Positions 24,101 to 31,935 are shown, counted from the first letter of the stretch. The stretch: DNA of 64,000 bases from Bacteroidaceae bacterium (GCA_016292045.1 JAEEZX010000032.1:1-64000), one strand, 5' to 3'. Program-made: numbers and translations. The notes: a model not told the origin generated them from the sequence alone.

Positions 24101-27100
24101 TGTCACCAAGGCGTTCTGGCTCGTGTTCCGATAGTTCACGTTCGACTGGATGACATCGCAAGGCGGCAGAATCCTCAAACCGTAAGCACCGCCGAAGATG
24201 TTCTTAACCTTGATGGTAGATTCTGCGGGCACGTTAACCACCGTACGGGCGGTGTTACCCTCTCTGTAGCTGCCGCCGTAGACACTACCGATTTCACCAT
24301 GCAACAAATCGACAACGGCTGAGGCTTTGTCAAGGTCGAAGCCGGGAACAAAGACATCTTCACGCATGCCCAAACCGTTGTAACTGCCGGAGCCGAATAC
24401 CTCCATATTCTTGAAGCCTTCACCGTTTTCGTGGGTAAGGTCAACGAGCACGTAGCTGTGGTCCTGCGCCTTATCATCCTTGCGGTTGCCCGGATAACCC
24501 GTACCGGCACCGAACACTCCGACTATGCTGTTGCGGTCGTTGCTCACAGGACGCAGGTTGACAAAGGAACTCTCCTGTCGGGGCATCTTACTGTCAACGC
24601 CATAGAGCTCCGTTTTTCTATAATCATAATATCCATACGAACCACCGAAGATGGTGTCCACACGACCTTGGAGATATTCTACATACGACGCGCCCTTCAA
24701 CAGGTAGTCGTGCTTACCCTCGGTATAGCCGTGCAGCTGTTCCTTCACAGTGGCATAATTCTGTACACGGGCTGTGGCATCGAAGCCATCCTCGTAGGCA
24801 CCATGGATTTCACCGCCGAAGTCGTTACCGCCATAAACGATATCACGTATCCATGGGAAGCCATTTTTATAGCCGCTGCTGCCGTTGGGCTGGCGACCGA
24901 TGACAACCTCCGTATGTCCCAGGATGTCGGCATCGCTGGCACCTCCGAAAGCGTCGTAGATGCGTCCGTTGCCCAAGTTGACGTATGTGTTGCCGCAGAC
25001 ATTGCCCTCGTTACCGCCGCCATAGATATATTCTGTCTCGGCCAGGTCTTCTGCCGTACCTTCATGTGAATAGATGGGCGACGCTCCGTTCAGGTTCACT
25101 GTGCTGCTGAAGGCCGGATCGAAGTAGTATTCCTTACCTGTGACCTGACCGTGTTCGTCCGTCACATCACGCGGTTTGCCAACCACGCCCTGCTCACCGC
25201 CACCGAAAATCTGGAAGGCGTAGCCGTTGTTGTGGTTCACTGTGGTGCTGCCCCATATCTCTGTTTCTTTACCATAGCCGGCACCGAACACCGCCAAGGC
25301 AACGGCCATCAGGTCGTCGCGCTGGTCTTCGACCTCTACGCCGGAAGCAGGATTGCCAAAGACACCTTCACCTGTTCCAAAGACCTTATCCTTATTCAGC
25401 AACTCCTCGTTGATATTGATAACCACATTACCGTTCACGTGACCGCTCTCATAGCAGCCGCCATAGACGTTACCGCCCAGCAGACGAATATTTTTATCGG
25501 ACGGATTTCTTGCTACTTCAACAAAGCCGCCCTTTTCATAGAAATGGTCATTTTCACCTACTATGATGCTTGTGCCTGTTACAGTTTGCTCTGTATAAAC
25601 TCCTGCTGCTTCAGTATAATATTTCTCACCGACCGCCAGCTCCGTACCTGCCTCTATCTTGAAGTAAGCATTATTATCCCACTTGTTCGTGTTCCAAAGA
25701 AGCTGGGTCTTGGTATCATTCCAGCGGAGCGGCGTGATGGTCATGTTCTCAAGGTTGATTTCAATACGGTCCTTGATTTTGCCGCCTTCCATATATCCGC
25801 CTTCTGCCCGTTCGCCCGCAGTACCGATAACGCCGCCCTCGTATGCAGCATTGTACGTGCCTGCTGCCACGTAAGCATTGTTACAGCCACCTACGAACTT
25901 CTCGTATATGTTCACACCTTCGTCAATGGTGAAGGTCTCTTTGCCCTCGATGGTCATACTACCCACATTACCACCGCAATAGAAGGAACCGATAAAACTC
26001 GAGAAGGGCACATACGATGCGGGATCACCTCGACTGACTTTATCAAACACAATGCTGGGTTTCAGATTCATGGCAACACCGTCCATATACCTGGAAAATA
26101 CGCTGGCATCCTTCAGGTTCAAGGAGCTGAAACTATCGTCGTAATATTTCTCCAGATAGGTCTCATTAATCATACCGACACCATTGTTGCCCAGGAACAC
26201 AGTGTCAGCAATCACATAAGAACCAATTTTCAGCTCCACCATCGGATCCTTCTTCTTGGTGACCAGCGATGCACAGTTACCACCCAAATAAACGGAGCCC
26301 TGGATGATGGTATAGTCAGGTCTTTCTCCTTCAGATACAGGTGCATTACCTTTCAAACGGATAGACACCTGCTCGGCATTCGGACGGAAGGCATTGAGGG
26401 CTTCCGTAGAACTGGAGATACCTGCATCGGCCATGAACCCAGAATAGTTGAAGTCGCCATAAGTAGCATCATCCGCCATACCTTCGTTATCCGAATAGGG
26501 ATAGTTTCCGTTACCACTGCCATACACATCGCCATATACGGTAGTATAGATACCGACAGCATTACCGCCATACACCGTACCGGTCACGTCGTTACCGCCA
26601 TAGACATTGTTGATATGTCCGCCGCGCACCAAGGTTCGGGCCGCCAGTTCGTCCGGGAATTTATATATCAGATTACCCTCACCGTCCTTATCCTGAAGAT
26701 TCGTACAAGCAACATATACACCGTTCACCGTCGGCATCACGTCCGCCATACGGCAACCGCCATACAGGTTGTCGACGATGAGGGTCGAGTAGTCCTTGAT
26801 TTCAAGGAGCAGGCCCTCCGGACTGGTCATAGCACCGCTATTACCACCGCTGTAGAGGTTACGTATCTTACCCGCCAGCAGATTCCACGTGGGACGGATA
26901 TGCATCTCGGCCTTGTTGTTACCGCCAAAGAAGCGGCCCACCTGGTACGCACCGCTGCTGGGCTGCGAGAAGGTGGTGTTGATGCCCATCTCCAGGAAAC
27001 GGTCGTCGTCCAGCAAGTCAATAGCGCCTTCTGTGCCTTCAGCAACTTCTTCGCCAACATTATTGGTCCAAATATGGTTCACCACCGCACTGGGGTTGTC

Positions 27101-27964
27101 GAAGTGGATGATGTTCTGGGTCTTCACCGTGGCGTTGTTGCCGCCGCCGTAGCCATAGACGATAGAGCCGCCCAGCACCTCCAGATAGGTCTTGTCGGTC
27201 TCGGGCAACTGGAACCCCACATCACCTGCGTCGGTGGTTACCTGTGCAACAGGATACAAATGATTCTTGTCACTCCTGTTGTAGATGGTATGGGTTATTT
27301 TATCACCCGCTACAGCCTCCTGCACATAGTCATAGTCACCGTTACCGCCGGCAAAGAGTTGTCCGATATATATTTTCTTGGCAGTAGGATCGGGCTTGTC
27401 ATCTACACCCGGAGTCTTGGCATAGGCCGGATGATCTTCGTTATCCCCGGCCTCATCAATATCACCCTGCGTATATTTCCCAATCGGCGCCTTCGTGCTG
27501 ACACGCACATAGCTGTTGAACGTGTTGTCGACGCTGTTGCGGCGTGGATTGTCGGTATCTTCTGAATGGCCTGTGCGCTTGATAGCAGTCAGAGAGTCTT
27601 CAGGTACTTTTATTCCCAAAGCCTGGGCCGTACCGATTTGTCCTGCGATATCATTACCGCCATAGACCTGGTTTGCAAGGATATAGCCGGTGGCATGCTC
27701 ACCGTCGATATGTACGTAGGAGTAGCCTCCGACGTTTGCCATACGGGCTCCGCCGAACACCTTACCCTTAGGATTTTCCAGCGGTCGTGTTGCATCCGGG
27801 TCGAGAATAGCACCGATGTCGCCGGCCTTCACCGTGACGCTTGTGGTGCCCTTCACCTGAGCCTGGTTGCCACCGCCATATACGTTACCACCAATTCGGA
27901 TCTGCCCCTGTGCTATGATTGTGCTCAGGAGTGCAAATGTCAATATGGTAATAACGCGTCTCAT
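15107..27964 (-). CDS. Giant exported YGGG-repeat protein with type IX secretion-like C-terminus
   Basis: 4285 residues. An in-frame TTG two codons earlier is possible, but the ATG at 27964 gives MRRVITILTFALLST, a clean signal peptide ending near AQGQ. Y/F-GGG units begin at once (IGGNVYGGGNQA) and continue to about residue 2320. The C-terminal half is different: an array of degenerate modules rich in Y(I/V)VK and YxxG (about 2500-3050), GLUG-like segments (about 3390-3440), and a tail with GVYIVNRKKILVK that resembles type A C-terminal sorting signals of the type IX secretion system. Export through T9SS and surface attachment are inferred from that tail. It follows the last fimbrillin by 30 bp, within a 7-bp-period repeat. 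Long antisense frames lie across it but look like codon-bias shadows. Its molecular target is unknown. Confidence 0.88.
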   Translation of the reverse strand: MRRVITILTFALLSTIIAQGQIRIGGNVYGGGNQAQVKGTTSVTVKAGDIGAILDPDATRPLENPKGKVFGGARMANVGGYSYVHIDGEHATGYILANQVYGGNDIAGQIGTAQALGIKVPEDSLTAIKRTGHSEDTDNPRRNSVDNTFNSYVRVSTKAPIGKYTQGDIDEAGDNEDHPAYAKTPGVDDKPDPTAKKIYIGQLFAGGNGDYDYVQEAVAGDKITHTIYNRSDKNHLYPVAQVTTDAGDVGFQLPETDKTYLEVLGGSIVYGYGGGNNATVKTQNIIHFDNPSAVVNHIWTNNVGEEVAEGTEGAIDLLDDDRFLEMGINTTFSQPSSGAYQVGRFFGGNNKAEMHIRPTWNLLAGKIRNLYSGGNSGAMTSPEGLLLEIKDYSTLIVDNLYGGCRMADVMPTVNGVYVACTNLQDKDGEGNLIYKFPDELAARTLVRGGHINNVYGGNDVTGTVYGGNAVGIYTTVYGDVYGSGNGNYPYSDNEGMADDATYGDFNYSGFMADAGISSSTEALNAFRPNAEQVSIRLKGNAPVSEGERPDYTIIQGSVYLGGNCASLVTKKKDPMVELKIGSYVIADTVFLGNNGVGMINETYLEKYYDDSFSSLNLKDASVFSRYMDGVAMNLKPSIVFDKVSRGDPASYVPFSSFIGSFYCGGNVGSMTIEGKETFTIDEGVNIYEKFVGGCNNAYVAAGTYNAAYEGGVIGTAGERAEGGYMEGGKIKDRIEINLENMTITPLRWNDTKTQLLWNTNKWDNNAYFKIEAGTELAVGEKYYTEAAGVYTEQTVTGTSIIVGENDHFYEKGGFVEVARNPSDKNIRLLGGNVYGGCYESGHVNGNVVININEELLNKDKVFGTGEGVFGNPASGVEVEDQRDDLMAVALAVFGAGYGKETEIWGSTTVNHNNGYAFQIFGGGEQGVVGKPRDVTDEHGQVTGKEYYFDPAFSSTVNLNGASPIYSHEGTAEDLAETEYIYGGGNEGNVCGNTYVNLGNGRIYDAFGGASDADILGHTEVVIGRQPNGSSGYKNGFPWIRDIVYGGNDFGGEIHGAYEDGFDATARVQNYATVKEQLHGYTEGKHDYLLKGASYVEYLQGRVDTIFGGSYGYYDYRKTELYGVDSKMPRQESSFVNLRPVSNDRNSIVGVFGAGTGYPGNRKDDKAQDHSYVLVDLTHENGEGFKNMEVFGSGSYNGLGMREDVFVPGFDLDKASAVVDLLHGEIGSVYGGSYREGNTARTVVNVPAESTIKVKNIFGGAYGLRILPPCDVIQSNVNYRNTSQNALVTGAIYGGNNNQRRSIFTNVNISSPVWSNKEKGYLATVYGAGKGFNSWSEHTHIEMLSGAKVYEVYGGGEMGHVLNAETVQQYMQNEKNKPSVNVAAEPPWDDPARWTGDVGTSELKTKELKDEWNQAWIDAWSLGDYYTPNATFNNYFERFVALRGTSLVRKGEIDERDYSGYTDEEKAKRQSIYNTNVIINEGAEVVNYAYGGGYGASGSLFSGDVWGHTYIALLGGTVKKDIYAAGTAGAVDDAFAMVGPYNASTNPFGFTASATAYIKGGTCRNVYGGGWEGNVGLHNGLISDSPAGDKPGETYVVIGDQGGSSFTDGIPAIQRNVYGGGEGGAVYGTAHVKLNKGYIGYEYKAGEYVEKIEDDTKETPNTLLEDAGCLFGGGYVDNSTVDKTSVILNGGVVRNSVFGGGEIAAIGRGDMQEKGSGSGYELKGIYRPGKTHVEMYKGHIQRNLYGGGRGYDNLGRVGSLNCAGYVFGQTEVHVHGGEIGTAADVADGDGNVFGGGDVGYVYSAYEITPTTFGKGVKSGERYDDLYEGYYYQHAWEDEGAFVTVEVPTSYYTAEDAEVIAGTKNVGDVKTTKTERQFTEDCKVVVEPMLQVMNNVTIDGTNYVSGQFVPIEKLNKLKDKNSDSDKWSCLDQTGIIIHNAVFAGGNANPGSVSTGANVSTVFGNATASINDIYHRDMITLGTRHTGGLYGEGNLTLVDGYRELNITNYGTDYYSIAKEITIDQYHDLPDREAAYYELNYTCLNRCTDKLGTTYNPAPEGKPATTITADDMMDLFLEKDGDTYVSIQNDASGNYVTSGGLPVLVWDDEEHEWKPNTAVGTNYWKESGVLPVYAGRLMNSIQRADFCGVFGSRMVMQGAQDRVPEEADYTNYTINRVREVSLNKMDSKIASDLAIAESSPEYYKKHRHGNYFGIYNVVNYLGALTSDVHFSDVRKTDNTNEIYRGDANGKEYGEASYYDWKQEHIKDKTRNNASSHNKVALASGVYLEITTEESTGTDLYEKVWGPITGIVELDLINVSTGIGGGFVYAKNVHGIPSPSGAVNTTLTKLNEDAVTQWDYTYDATDDAAHQMEWESSGNFVHSTQTIIDDCYNISNRYYGEGKMPAHFWYIKGSTYVYDQYISAYTGQPNAYSEVVDIPLTIAAASHGKMKLLNVMPNRYAYYSAPGVKLDGDKKMIINGKTYYKNDAISYWDWYLLSNYEKELFVEKTYVVKDSCYINSKYYAPGQVMLPDEYNTLSALANANKQVIEVGEAAVPAVKRATKDSEGNPIIVTNDAGNDVYAAFDFVFRESNNVSHDEGYILTYEVNNPSQWDNWYTKKQGAYNDKITLAEYEVKDVEGKALYEDGPTYRLNPEYGSTMLGQSEYQHGDLIPETVQSTYTTAYAKLNADQKAALPAQATFEKAYIVKTKITISGTSGDSYYNVGTTVPASFASGYSSYCEEAYICTKTIELTKDEVIYKDSKMKKSEAEDYIDGVKSKMNTEEAGTGEMTIDAIKASGYSDEKKKKLIALATLRDDLQTYLVQAYYCTSKDKSEEGYAGPYYYGGNYYETGHNYRGLEAWSSMSATDRAKFDFNYDALDLLIDPNYSGVEGQKYQYDGKDYTSKTDAEQNKATYSLETSVDYTAEYNSDTPSKTLTNTVTVKRGVGTTTTDVLQKGDELLREEFEKRLINEQRHYAAIAVKNATYDSESTKYLAYVVKTPFQIGSTPYAVGETISSATYKSLPESEKAFVTVFKFSSTDYSENAVYYYCRESYTEDTEVTPISDETIPGAAGGVSEEGEVQLGTLITSSNYETMKNEQKNFTIHGVSPTETSTLYVSRENDIYDLSKEKIITVIYQYDYDETDASGNVTPISERHVVNIHLTFKSGVPIVEDITPPDLILPGDLVTMREPDVVPGAYEVTGGGWELFATQRDAESHTNGVDYDPNFNKLYWYQDEYYVAYYAKSYLGRTYSNAVPVHVANYHDMADVMSDEYKDNHMYIDHKNVKRYPKIYINDYSDSRENGLDIFKNLYDLSLLTTPAGSGDLVGHALLDERVKGGARLEFFMRTDIDHSKKWVTNPDYTPDDPDETDPQFIQVDNPWTPIGTDEQCFEGTLHGDGHTISGLDNSLFNNLCGEVYNLGVTGSFNTAGVVNKGKGYVESVWIKTTSTTPLGEKPNAVFGNPTDTKGYQVVNSYFWTGNKGLYGNIEGDEPDVLDYKENITSGGVRGVATAKSDTAYYNGELAYDLNNFYLYKRFCNQKVSSGAAAQKYQNFTIGSDDKLVFDDDKVNYYASNPEFCSSGYLPDTPPEKYVVPMYVEDRFADGDFRYAAGEIPDSEDERYHSWTVTDPETGKEKELSSFFPIWPDDYIFFGQKLTYGWAAEAHQDVPTAVVREDGRLSDNDDANRVYRAPAYFRSKNMGVAHFNPATYLAQEEKLTDEQIEAHVTPRKAYPGMTAIDFNGHQEGHATSAYKLGLQDGWFYSPLLDDDGLTSIKNCDDTQNLLVYAPAASGDGYANEKTHGVLTAYFVDPAYDDPARAAENHYDYSGGYRLVSENTDNIYGHLVQSDLTAINDHLLVDKQDFNAPFSYTFDASHRMWYQRKPGLNEYVDLNSGWQSISLPFTAELVTTDTKGEITHFYSGSETSKNGTGSKIGHEYWLREFNAIKEEGTEPVVAKADFLYPAAKGAAKEVTNTFLWDYYYEKTSGHNQKDANADTYLQYQQYYRTPRNYSAYPLLTAATPYILGLPGQIYYEFDLSGRFEAKNTAVPVPKLAKQVITFASDKGTTIRVSDEETAAGKKISYKGHEYTFKPSYMNMTLGTSHYVMNSEGNAYVRLSDVAEAYNTTGSKYADAAAFATAKAAAVGGKLYTDEDGKVEAESWENAETTYYSRVSNVPVTKNEKNHVMTSHSAFRPYFYTPVPASSTKMYARTIIFGGDYDGLIEEPLSVIDGTLEIYSKDQQVITTSHLANPVTVTVVSVPGIMYANYVLQPNETVATPVRPGVYIVNRKKILVK

Positions 27965-27998
27965 TCTCAATTATCAATTGTCAATTCTCAATTCTCAA
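27964..27998 (-). repeat. 7-bp-period tract between fimbrillin and giant gene
   Basis: Five consecutive 7-bp units of the form TTGAGAA/TTGACAA/TTGATAA on the coding strand fill the spacer. The TGA stop of the upstream fimbrillin (27995-27997) lies in the first unit, and the ATG of the downstream giant gene overlaps the last base. Confidence 0.85.
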
Positions 27999-29344
27999 TC
28001 AACAACCATCGTCGGGTTATCAAGATCCGGATCCGACAGCACATACAAGTATGTTGGCACGACGGTCATTTTGATGGCGTATTTCCAGCCGCGCTGCACA
28101 CCCAGGAAGTGGGATATGATGTCCGACAGTCGGATGGTGTTGGTTGCCTTGCAGTCCTTGCGTAGCAGGTTGTTTTTCTTGTCGTAAACGTCGTACGTGC
28201 AGGTGATAACGACCTTCGTCACATCTTCGATGGGCAGGAAGTGGCTCAGGAACGACTGGTAGCTGGTGGTCAGCGTCAGTCCTTCGTCCGACTGATATAC
28301 CTCGGTGCCATCACCCACTGCGGGTACAGCGCCCGTCGGGGTGTAACTCAAGCTCGAGATTGGACTGGTGCCCGTATTGTTTGCCGCCAATTCCACCACC
28401 ACGTTGGCCTTCACATTCATCAGACCGGTTTCCGTAGCCGTCTGGAGCGCCAGCTTTTTCAGTTTGATAGTGCGCAGGACATTGTAGTCACCGTCCACCT
28501 TGATACCGATGCTCAGCGCCGAGCCGAGATGGTCGAAGAGCAGGTAGAGGTAGTTCTTGACTTTATTTTCTTCTGCAACTTCAGGTCCATCGACCGTCTT
28601 CTTAAGGTAGAGTTTGAAGTCACCGGCCACCAGACGGTTGGTCCTGATATCGGTTCCTTCGTCGTAGCTGCCATTGGTATTCGTGTCGGTATATCCACCG
28701 TCGTGATCTATGTCGAAGCCCTCTCTCGCCCCGATGATGGCGCAGGCATCGTAGCCCGCCGTGTGCAGTCCCGTGATAGTCAGTCTGGCACCATTCTTAT
28801 AGTCGTCCCCGGAAAGTTTGGCAATGGTGGCATCATCAGCGGCATTGCCGGGAATGAAGCCATAGACGTAGTAGTTGCCATACTGAATCGTATCTGTCTT
28901 AACCTTTCTGATGGACAGACGCCATTTATTGGTTGAAGTCATGTAGCGCAGTCGGGCGTGATAGGGGTAGAAAGCGGATGCGGAAGCCGCTGGTTCTTCT
29001 CCGGTAGCGCGCGTGAAGAAGGCATCGATGCTCTTGTTCCTCAGGTCGACATCGGTAAAATTGACATAGCGGTTGCCGTGGTCGTCATAGAGGTCATCAT
29101 AGAGGTAGTAGCCGGATGGCGGAGCCCAGGCTTTGGTAATCACTTCCCGGGCGCCATTCTGGTCATCTCCTGCATTCTCAGCATCCACAAAGTCTGGAGC
29201 CGAGGCCGACAAGTCAATCGTCATCCCCTTCTCCTCCTCAGTCGAATCCGGAATGACCGGCGTCAGTTCATTACTGTCGTCTGAACAACCTGCAAGCAGC
29301 ACGATTGCCATCAACCCGATAATATGTTTCGCTATCCTATCCAA
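27995..29344 (-). CDS. Fimbrillin-like lipoprotein (distal subunit)
   Basis: 449 residues with lipobox LLAGC (Cys20), so exported and lipidated. The N-terminal third keeps the Mfa/FimA-family pattern: a Lys/Trp stretch after the mature N-terminus (VITKAWAP), a block with FYPYHARLRY, and YVYGFIPGNA. A long C-terminal sandwich ends with hydrophobic strands. The start appears to be TTG: no in-frame ATG precedes the signal peptide, an in-frame stop lies two codons upstream, and the TTG belongs to the last unit of a 7-bp repeat. The next ATG (residue 12) would leave a signal peptide with no basic residues. It is the fifth fimbrillin-like gene of the series and the last before the giant genes, a position often held by accessory or tip subunits (inference). 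Confidence 0.8.
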   Translation of the reverse strand: MDRIAKHIIGLMAIVLLAGCSDDSNELTPVIPDSTEEEKGMTIDLSASAPDFVDAENAGDDQNGAREVITKAWAPPSGYYLYDDLYDDHGNRYVNFTDVDLRNKSIDAFFTRATGEEPAASASAFYPYHARLRYMTSTNKWRLSIRKVKTDTIQYGNYYVYGFIPGNAADDATIAKLSGDDYKNGARLTITGLHTAGYDACAIIGAREGFDIDHDGGYTDTNTNGSYDEGTDIRTNRLVAGDFKLYLKKTVDGPEVAEENKVKNYLYLLFDHLGSALSIGIKVDGDYNVLRTIKLKKLALQTATETGLMNVKANVVVELAANNTGTSPISSLSYTPTGAVPAVGDGTEVYQSDEGLTLTTSYQSFLSHFLPIEDVTKVVITCTYDVYDKKNNLLRKDCKATNTIRLSDIISHFLGVQRGWKYAIKMTVVPTYLYVLSDPDLDNPTMVVD

Positions 29345-29386
29345 TTCTCAATTGTCAATTATCAATTATCAACTATCAACTACCAA
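29338..29386 (-). repeat. 7-bp-period tract spanning stop and start codons
   Basis: Seven units (TTGGTAG, TTGATAG, TTGATAA twice, TTGACAA, TTGAGAA, TTGGATA) run without a break. The TAG stop of the upstream fimbrillin is in the first unit, and the proposed TTG start of the downstream gene is in the last. Confidence 0.88.
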
Positions 29387-30663
29387 TTATAGACGTCACG
29401 TATTCCGGAACCGCCATCAATCCACGGTGTAAAGGCCGACTGCACCACCTCGATATCCAGACCGCCTGTGGACGGTGTCAACTTCAGTCCCAGCGTGTAT
29501 TTTGTATTGCCTTCGAAGTTTCGCTTAATCGTTCCTACTGCAATCAGCGGATCGGAGTCAGTATCAATCGTGTAGGTTACGGTCACCTTCAGTCCGGGGT
29601 CAGAGACATGGTTGCGCGGAATGATGAGCAGTCCGTGACCGAGCAGGTTGACGGGATCCGTCTCCCTGGGAGGTGTCAGTTTCGTATTAATCTCAAACTG
29701 TTTGTGTTCAAGATCGGTGCTGTCTTCTGCATTTGAAAGTCTGACTCTCATGTCTCCGGCGCGCTCGTCCCAAATGGGTTTCTCCGACTCCGATGCGGTA
29801 GGACTGCTCAGGCTCAGCAGGCCGCGGGTATATAGGTTTCCTATCTCGATGCTTTTTATGGTCACTTTGTCGCAGCCCGGGTCGGCAATGACGGAGCAGG
29901 TGAACATCAGACACGACATGCCGTGATGGAAGAACCAGTCGATGGTGCCGTTGCGCGTCTCGCCTGCATTGGCCAAGCGGTAGGTGCCGCTCATCTGGTA
30001 GGTGATGTTATCGTATAGATTACCGTAGGTCGTTCCCACGTCGTATTCGCCGCTGGGCAGCACCAGTCGTCCCGTGCCCCACAGCGGGTCGTGCTGCGTA
30101 CCGTTGTGGTAATCATCCTTGTCCACCACAATAGGCAGTTGCGGCATACCGTGCACGTCGGTCATCACATAGCTGGTATAGGGTGCGTAGGCTCGCAGCG
30201 TCAGCAGTTCCTCCTGGTTGATGGGCCAGTATTTCTTCGGGGTGTAGGTCCATTTGCTGCCAGTGCCGTCCCACTCCACCTTCTGGTTGTTCATCAGCAT
30301 GCTTCCGGTGGCGCCCAGATAGTCCTTGATATGCGTGTTGGGAGCATTGAAAGCGGGGTCGAAGGAGTTCGAACCCGTGTACCAGCAGAACACACCGAAT
30401 CCGCACGCTTTCAGCATGGCATTGTCACTGGCATCGGAATACTCGCCATCACCCACAGCTTTCGTCGTCGGCTCGGCAAAGTTGCACGTGAAGCCCATCT
30501 CGCGCTCTACCGCCGTCGGCTGTTCGGGCTCAGACGGCTGATTGGGAGTAGGCAGCGGACCCACGGGAAGGTCACCGTTGTCGCCTGAACAAGCTGCAAG
30601 AATGACTGCCGCCATGAAGGCGACCATCAGCAGGCTTGCATAGTATCGTAGAATCGCTAACAC
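29380..30663 (-). CDS. Fimbrillin-like lipoprotein
   Basis: 427 residues. Signal peptide with lipobox ILAAC (Cys25). Family marks: EREMGFTCNFAEPTTKA near the mature N-terminus, a WTYTPKKYWP block (about residues 135-145) and LRAYAPYTSY, all typical of Bacteroidota Mfa-like/FimSIII fimbrillins. The start is GTG at 30663; the next ATG (residue 13) would leave a very short signal peptide without basic residues, and an in-frame stop lies just upstream of the GTG. The last codon and stop are part of a 7-bp-period repeat that continues into the next gene. Likely an accessory shaft or tip subunit of the same fibre (inference from order). Confidence 0.85.
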   Translation of the reverse strand: MLAILRYYASLLMVAFMAAVILAACSGDNGDLPVGPLPTPNQPSEPEQPTAVEREMGFTCNFAEPTTKAVGDGEYSDASDNAMLKACGFGVFCWYTGSNSFDPAFNAPNTHIKDYLGATGSMLMNNQKVEWDGTGSKWTYTPKKYWPINQEELLTLRAYAPYTSYVMTDVHGMPQLPIVVDKDDYHNGTQHDPLWGTGRLVLPSGEYDVGTTYGNLYDNITYQMSGTYRLANAGETRNGTIDWFFHHGMSCLMFTCSVIADPGCDKVTIKSIEIGNLYTRGLLSLSSPTASESEKPIWDERAGDMRVRLSNAEDSTDLEHKQFEINTKLTPPRETDPVNLLGHGLLIIPRNHVSDPGLKVTVTYTIDTDSDPLIAVGTIKRNFEGNTKYTLGLKLTPSTGGLDIEVVQSAFTPWIDGGSGIRDVYNW

Positions 30664-30667
30664 GTTA

Positions 30668-30707
30668 TCTCAATTATCAATTGTCAATTGTCAATTATCA
30701 ATTATCA
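30668..30707 (-). repeat. 7-bp-period tract before fimbrillin start
   Basis: At least five units alternating TGATAAT and TGACAAT occupy most of the 50-bp spacer between two fimbrillin genes, ending 5 bp before the GTG start. Confidence 0.82.
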
Positions 30708-30713
30708 CCAGTC

Positions 30714-31910
30714 TTACGGTTCTTCAATTTCTATATCATTTATCTCGACAACAGCGCCCCACTCCACCACCTGTCCGGTGAATTCGATGGCGTTGGCACC
30801 GATGCGGATGTAGTACACATAGTGATGGTTGGGCTCCCACTCCGTCAGCGGGGTGTCTGTGCCCGTTCGCTTCATTGTGTTAAGCTGTATCGAGGCGTTG
30901 TTGTGGTACGTATAGTCCTCGTCGGCTACCAGCGTACCGATGAGCGCGGGGGTGGTCTCACCAGCCCTACTGCCGTAGTAGTGGTAGCTCGTGCCATCGC
31001 TCTTGAAGGTGACATCGTAGTCGATGCTCAGCATGACACCGTCGCCCAGCGTCTGCGGCATCATCAGATAGCCCGTCAGCGTCTTCAGAGGGAAACTGAA
31101 GGCCGGAGCCGTGCCGTGCTTGGCGGTCTGTTCGCTCCAAGCATATGTTGTCTCGCCTGCACTGTAGCTGGGCGTCAGCTTTCCGTCCTTGTAGAGATTG
31201 CTCACGCTCAGGCTGTTCAGCTTGAAGTGGGATATATCCTCGCGCACCTCTGGCGATGCAACAATGCGGAACTCCACCTTCGATGTCATGTGGTGGAACA
31301 GGAAGCGCACGCGGTCGGTCACCGTCAAGTCGCTGCGGTCGGCAGCATTGCTGGGCCACACGGCGCTGGTGCCGTTGGGCAGATTGGGCAGGAGCTCCGA
31401 CACCAGGAAATCGACTTGATTTTCAGCCGTCTCTTTCACGGTGAAGCGGAATGTGGGCAGACCCGTTTCATTGTTGGCAATCAGGGGTGTGAGGCCAGTT
31501 TTCTGCGGAGATTCCGGATTTTCAGGATTTACCGCATCCACATCAGTATATGGGAAATATGCCATGAACGACAACTTGTCTTCCGACTCGTTGGGCCAGT
31601 ATTTCAGGGGTGAATAGTTGAAGTTGCCGCCCTTCTCCAGGCAGGTGGCCTGCTGGTTCCACATGAAGTTGGGCGCAGCCTCGTCGCTCCACGTCGAGTT
31701 GTCGTGATAATAGGCATACACGCCGATGCTCTGACCTGCACCGATGCCCTGCTCTGCCGAGTACGCCGCACTGACACGCGTAGGCTGAGCGGTATAGGCA
31801 TCTGCGAAGGCGATGGGCCTCATCTGGCTCGTCGTCAGAGTCGTCACAGGCTCATCGCCCGAACAAGCCATCAGGCAGATAATTCCTATTATCGTTATTA
31901 TATATTTCAC
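30714..31910 (-). CDS. Fimbrillin-like lipoprotein
   Basis: 398 residues. Short signal peptide with lipobox CLMAC (Cys16). Diagnostic segments are MRPIAFADAYTAQPTRVSAA, NFMWNQQATCLEKGGNFNYS, the YSPLKYWPNE block and FMAYFPYT, matching Mfa-like fimbrillins; a central FLFHHMTSKVEF strand is the usual family core. The start is GTG at 31910, directly followed by Lys-Tyr and the hydrophobic core; no in-frame ATG fits. Upstream, instead of the short spacers used elsewhere in the series, there is a 470-bp gap holding a palindromic element, so this gene and those after it could have their own promoter or be downregulated relative to the first two fimbrillins (inference). Confidence 0.87.
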   Translation of the reverse strand: MKYIITIIGIICLMACSGDEPVTTLTTSQMRPIAFADAYTAQPTRVSAAYSAEQGIGAGQSIGVYAYYHDNSTWSDEAAPNFMWNQQATCLEKGGNFNYSPLKYWPNESEDKLSFMAYFPYTDVDAVNPENPESPQKTGLTPLIANNETGLPTFRFTVKETAENQVDFLVSELLPNLPNGTSAVWPSNAADRSDLTVTDRVRFLFHHMTSKVEFRIVASPEVREDISHFKLNSLSVSNLYKDGKLTPSYSAGETTYAWSEQTAKHGTAPAFSFPLKTLTGYLMMPQTLGDGVMLSIDYDVTFKSDGTSYHYYGSRAGETTPALIGTLVADEDYTYHNNASIQLNTMKRTGTDTPLTEWEPNHHYVYYIRIGANAIEFTGQVVEWGAVVEINDIEIEEP

Positions 31911-31935
31911 TTCACTTCCGCTTGTTCCTTTTTAG

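Noticed and set aside
25151..27565. Long plus-strand frame antisense to the upstream giant gene (also 20399-22423 and 15734-17479)
   Set aside because: The translation has no recognisable domain or signal and mirrors the biased Gly/Tyr/Val codons of the minus-strand gene.
1..27964. Regular DNA repeats that could be taken for a CRISPR array
   Set aside because: They are in-frame degenerate coding repeats of variable length and spacing, without constant repeats and spacers.
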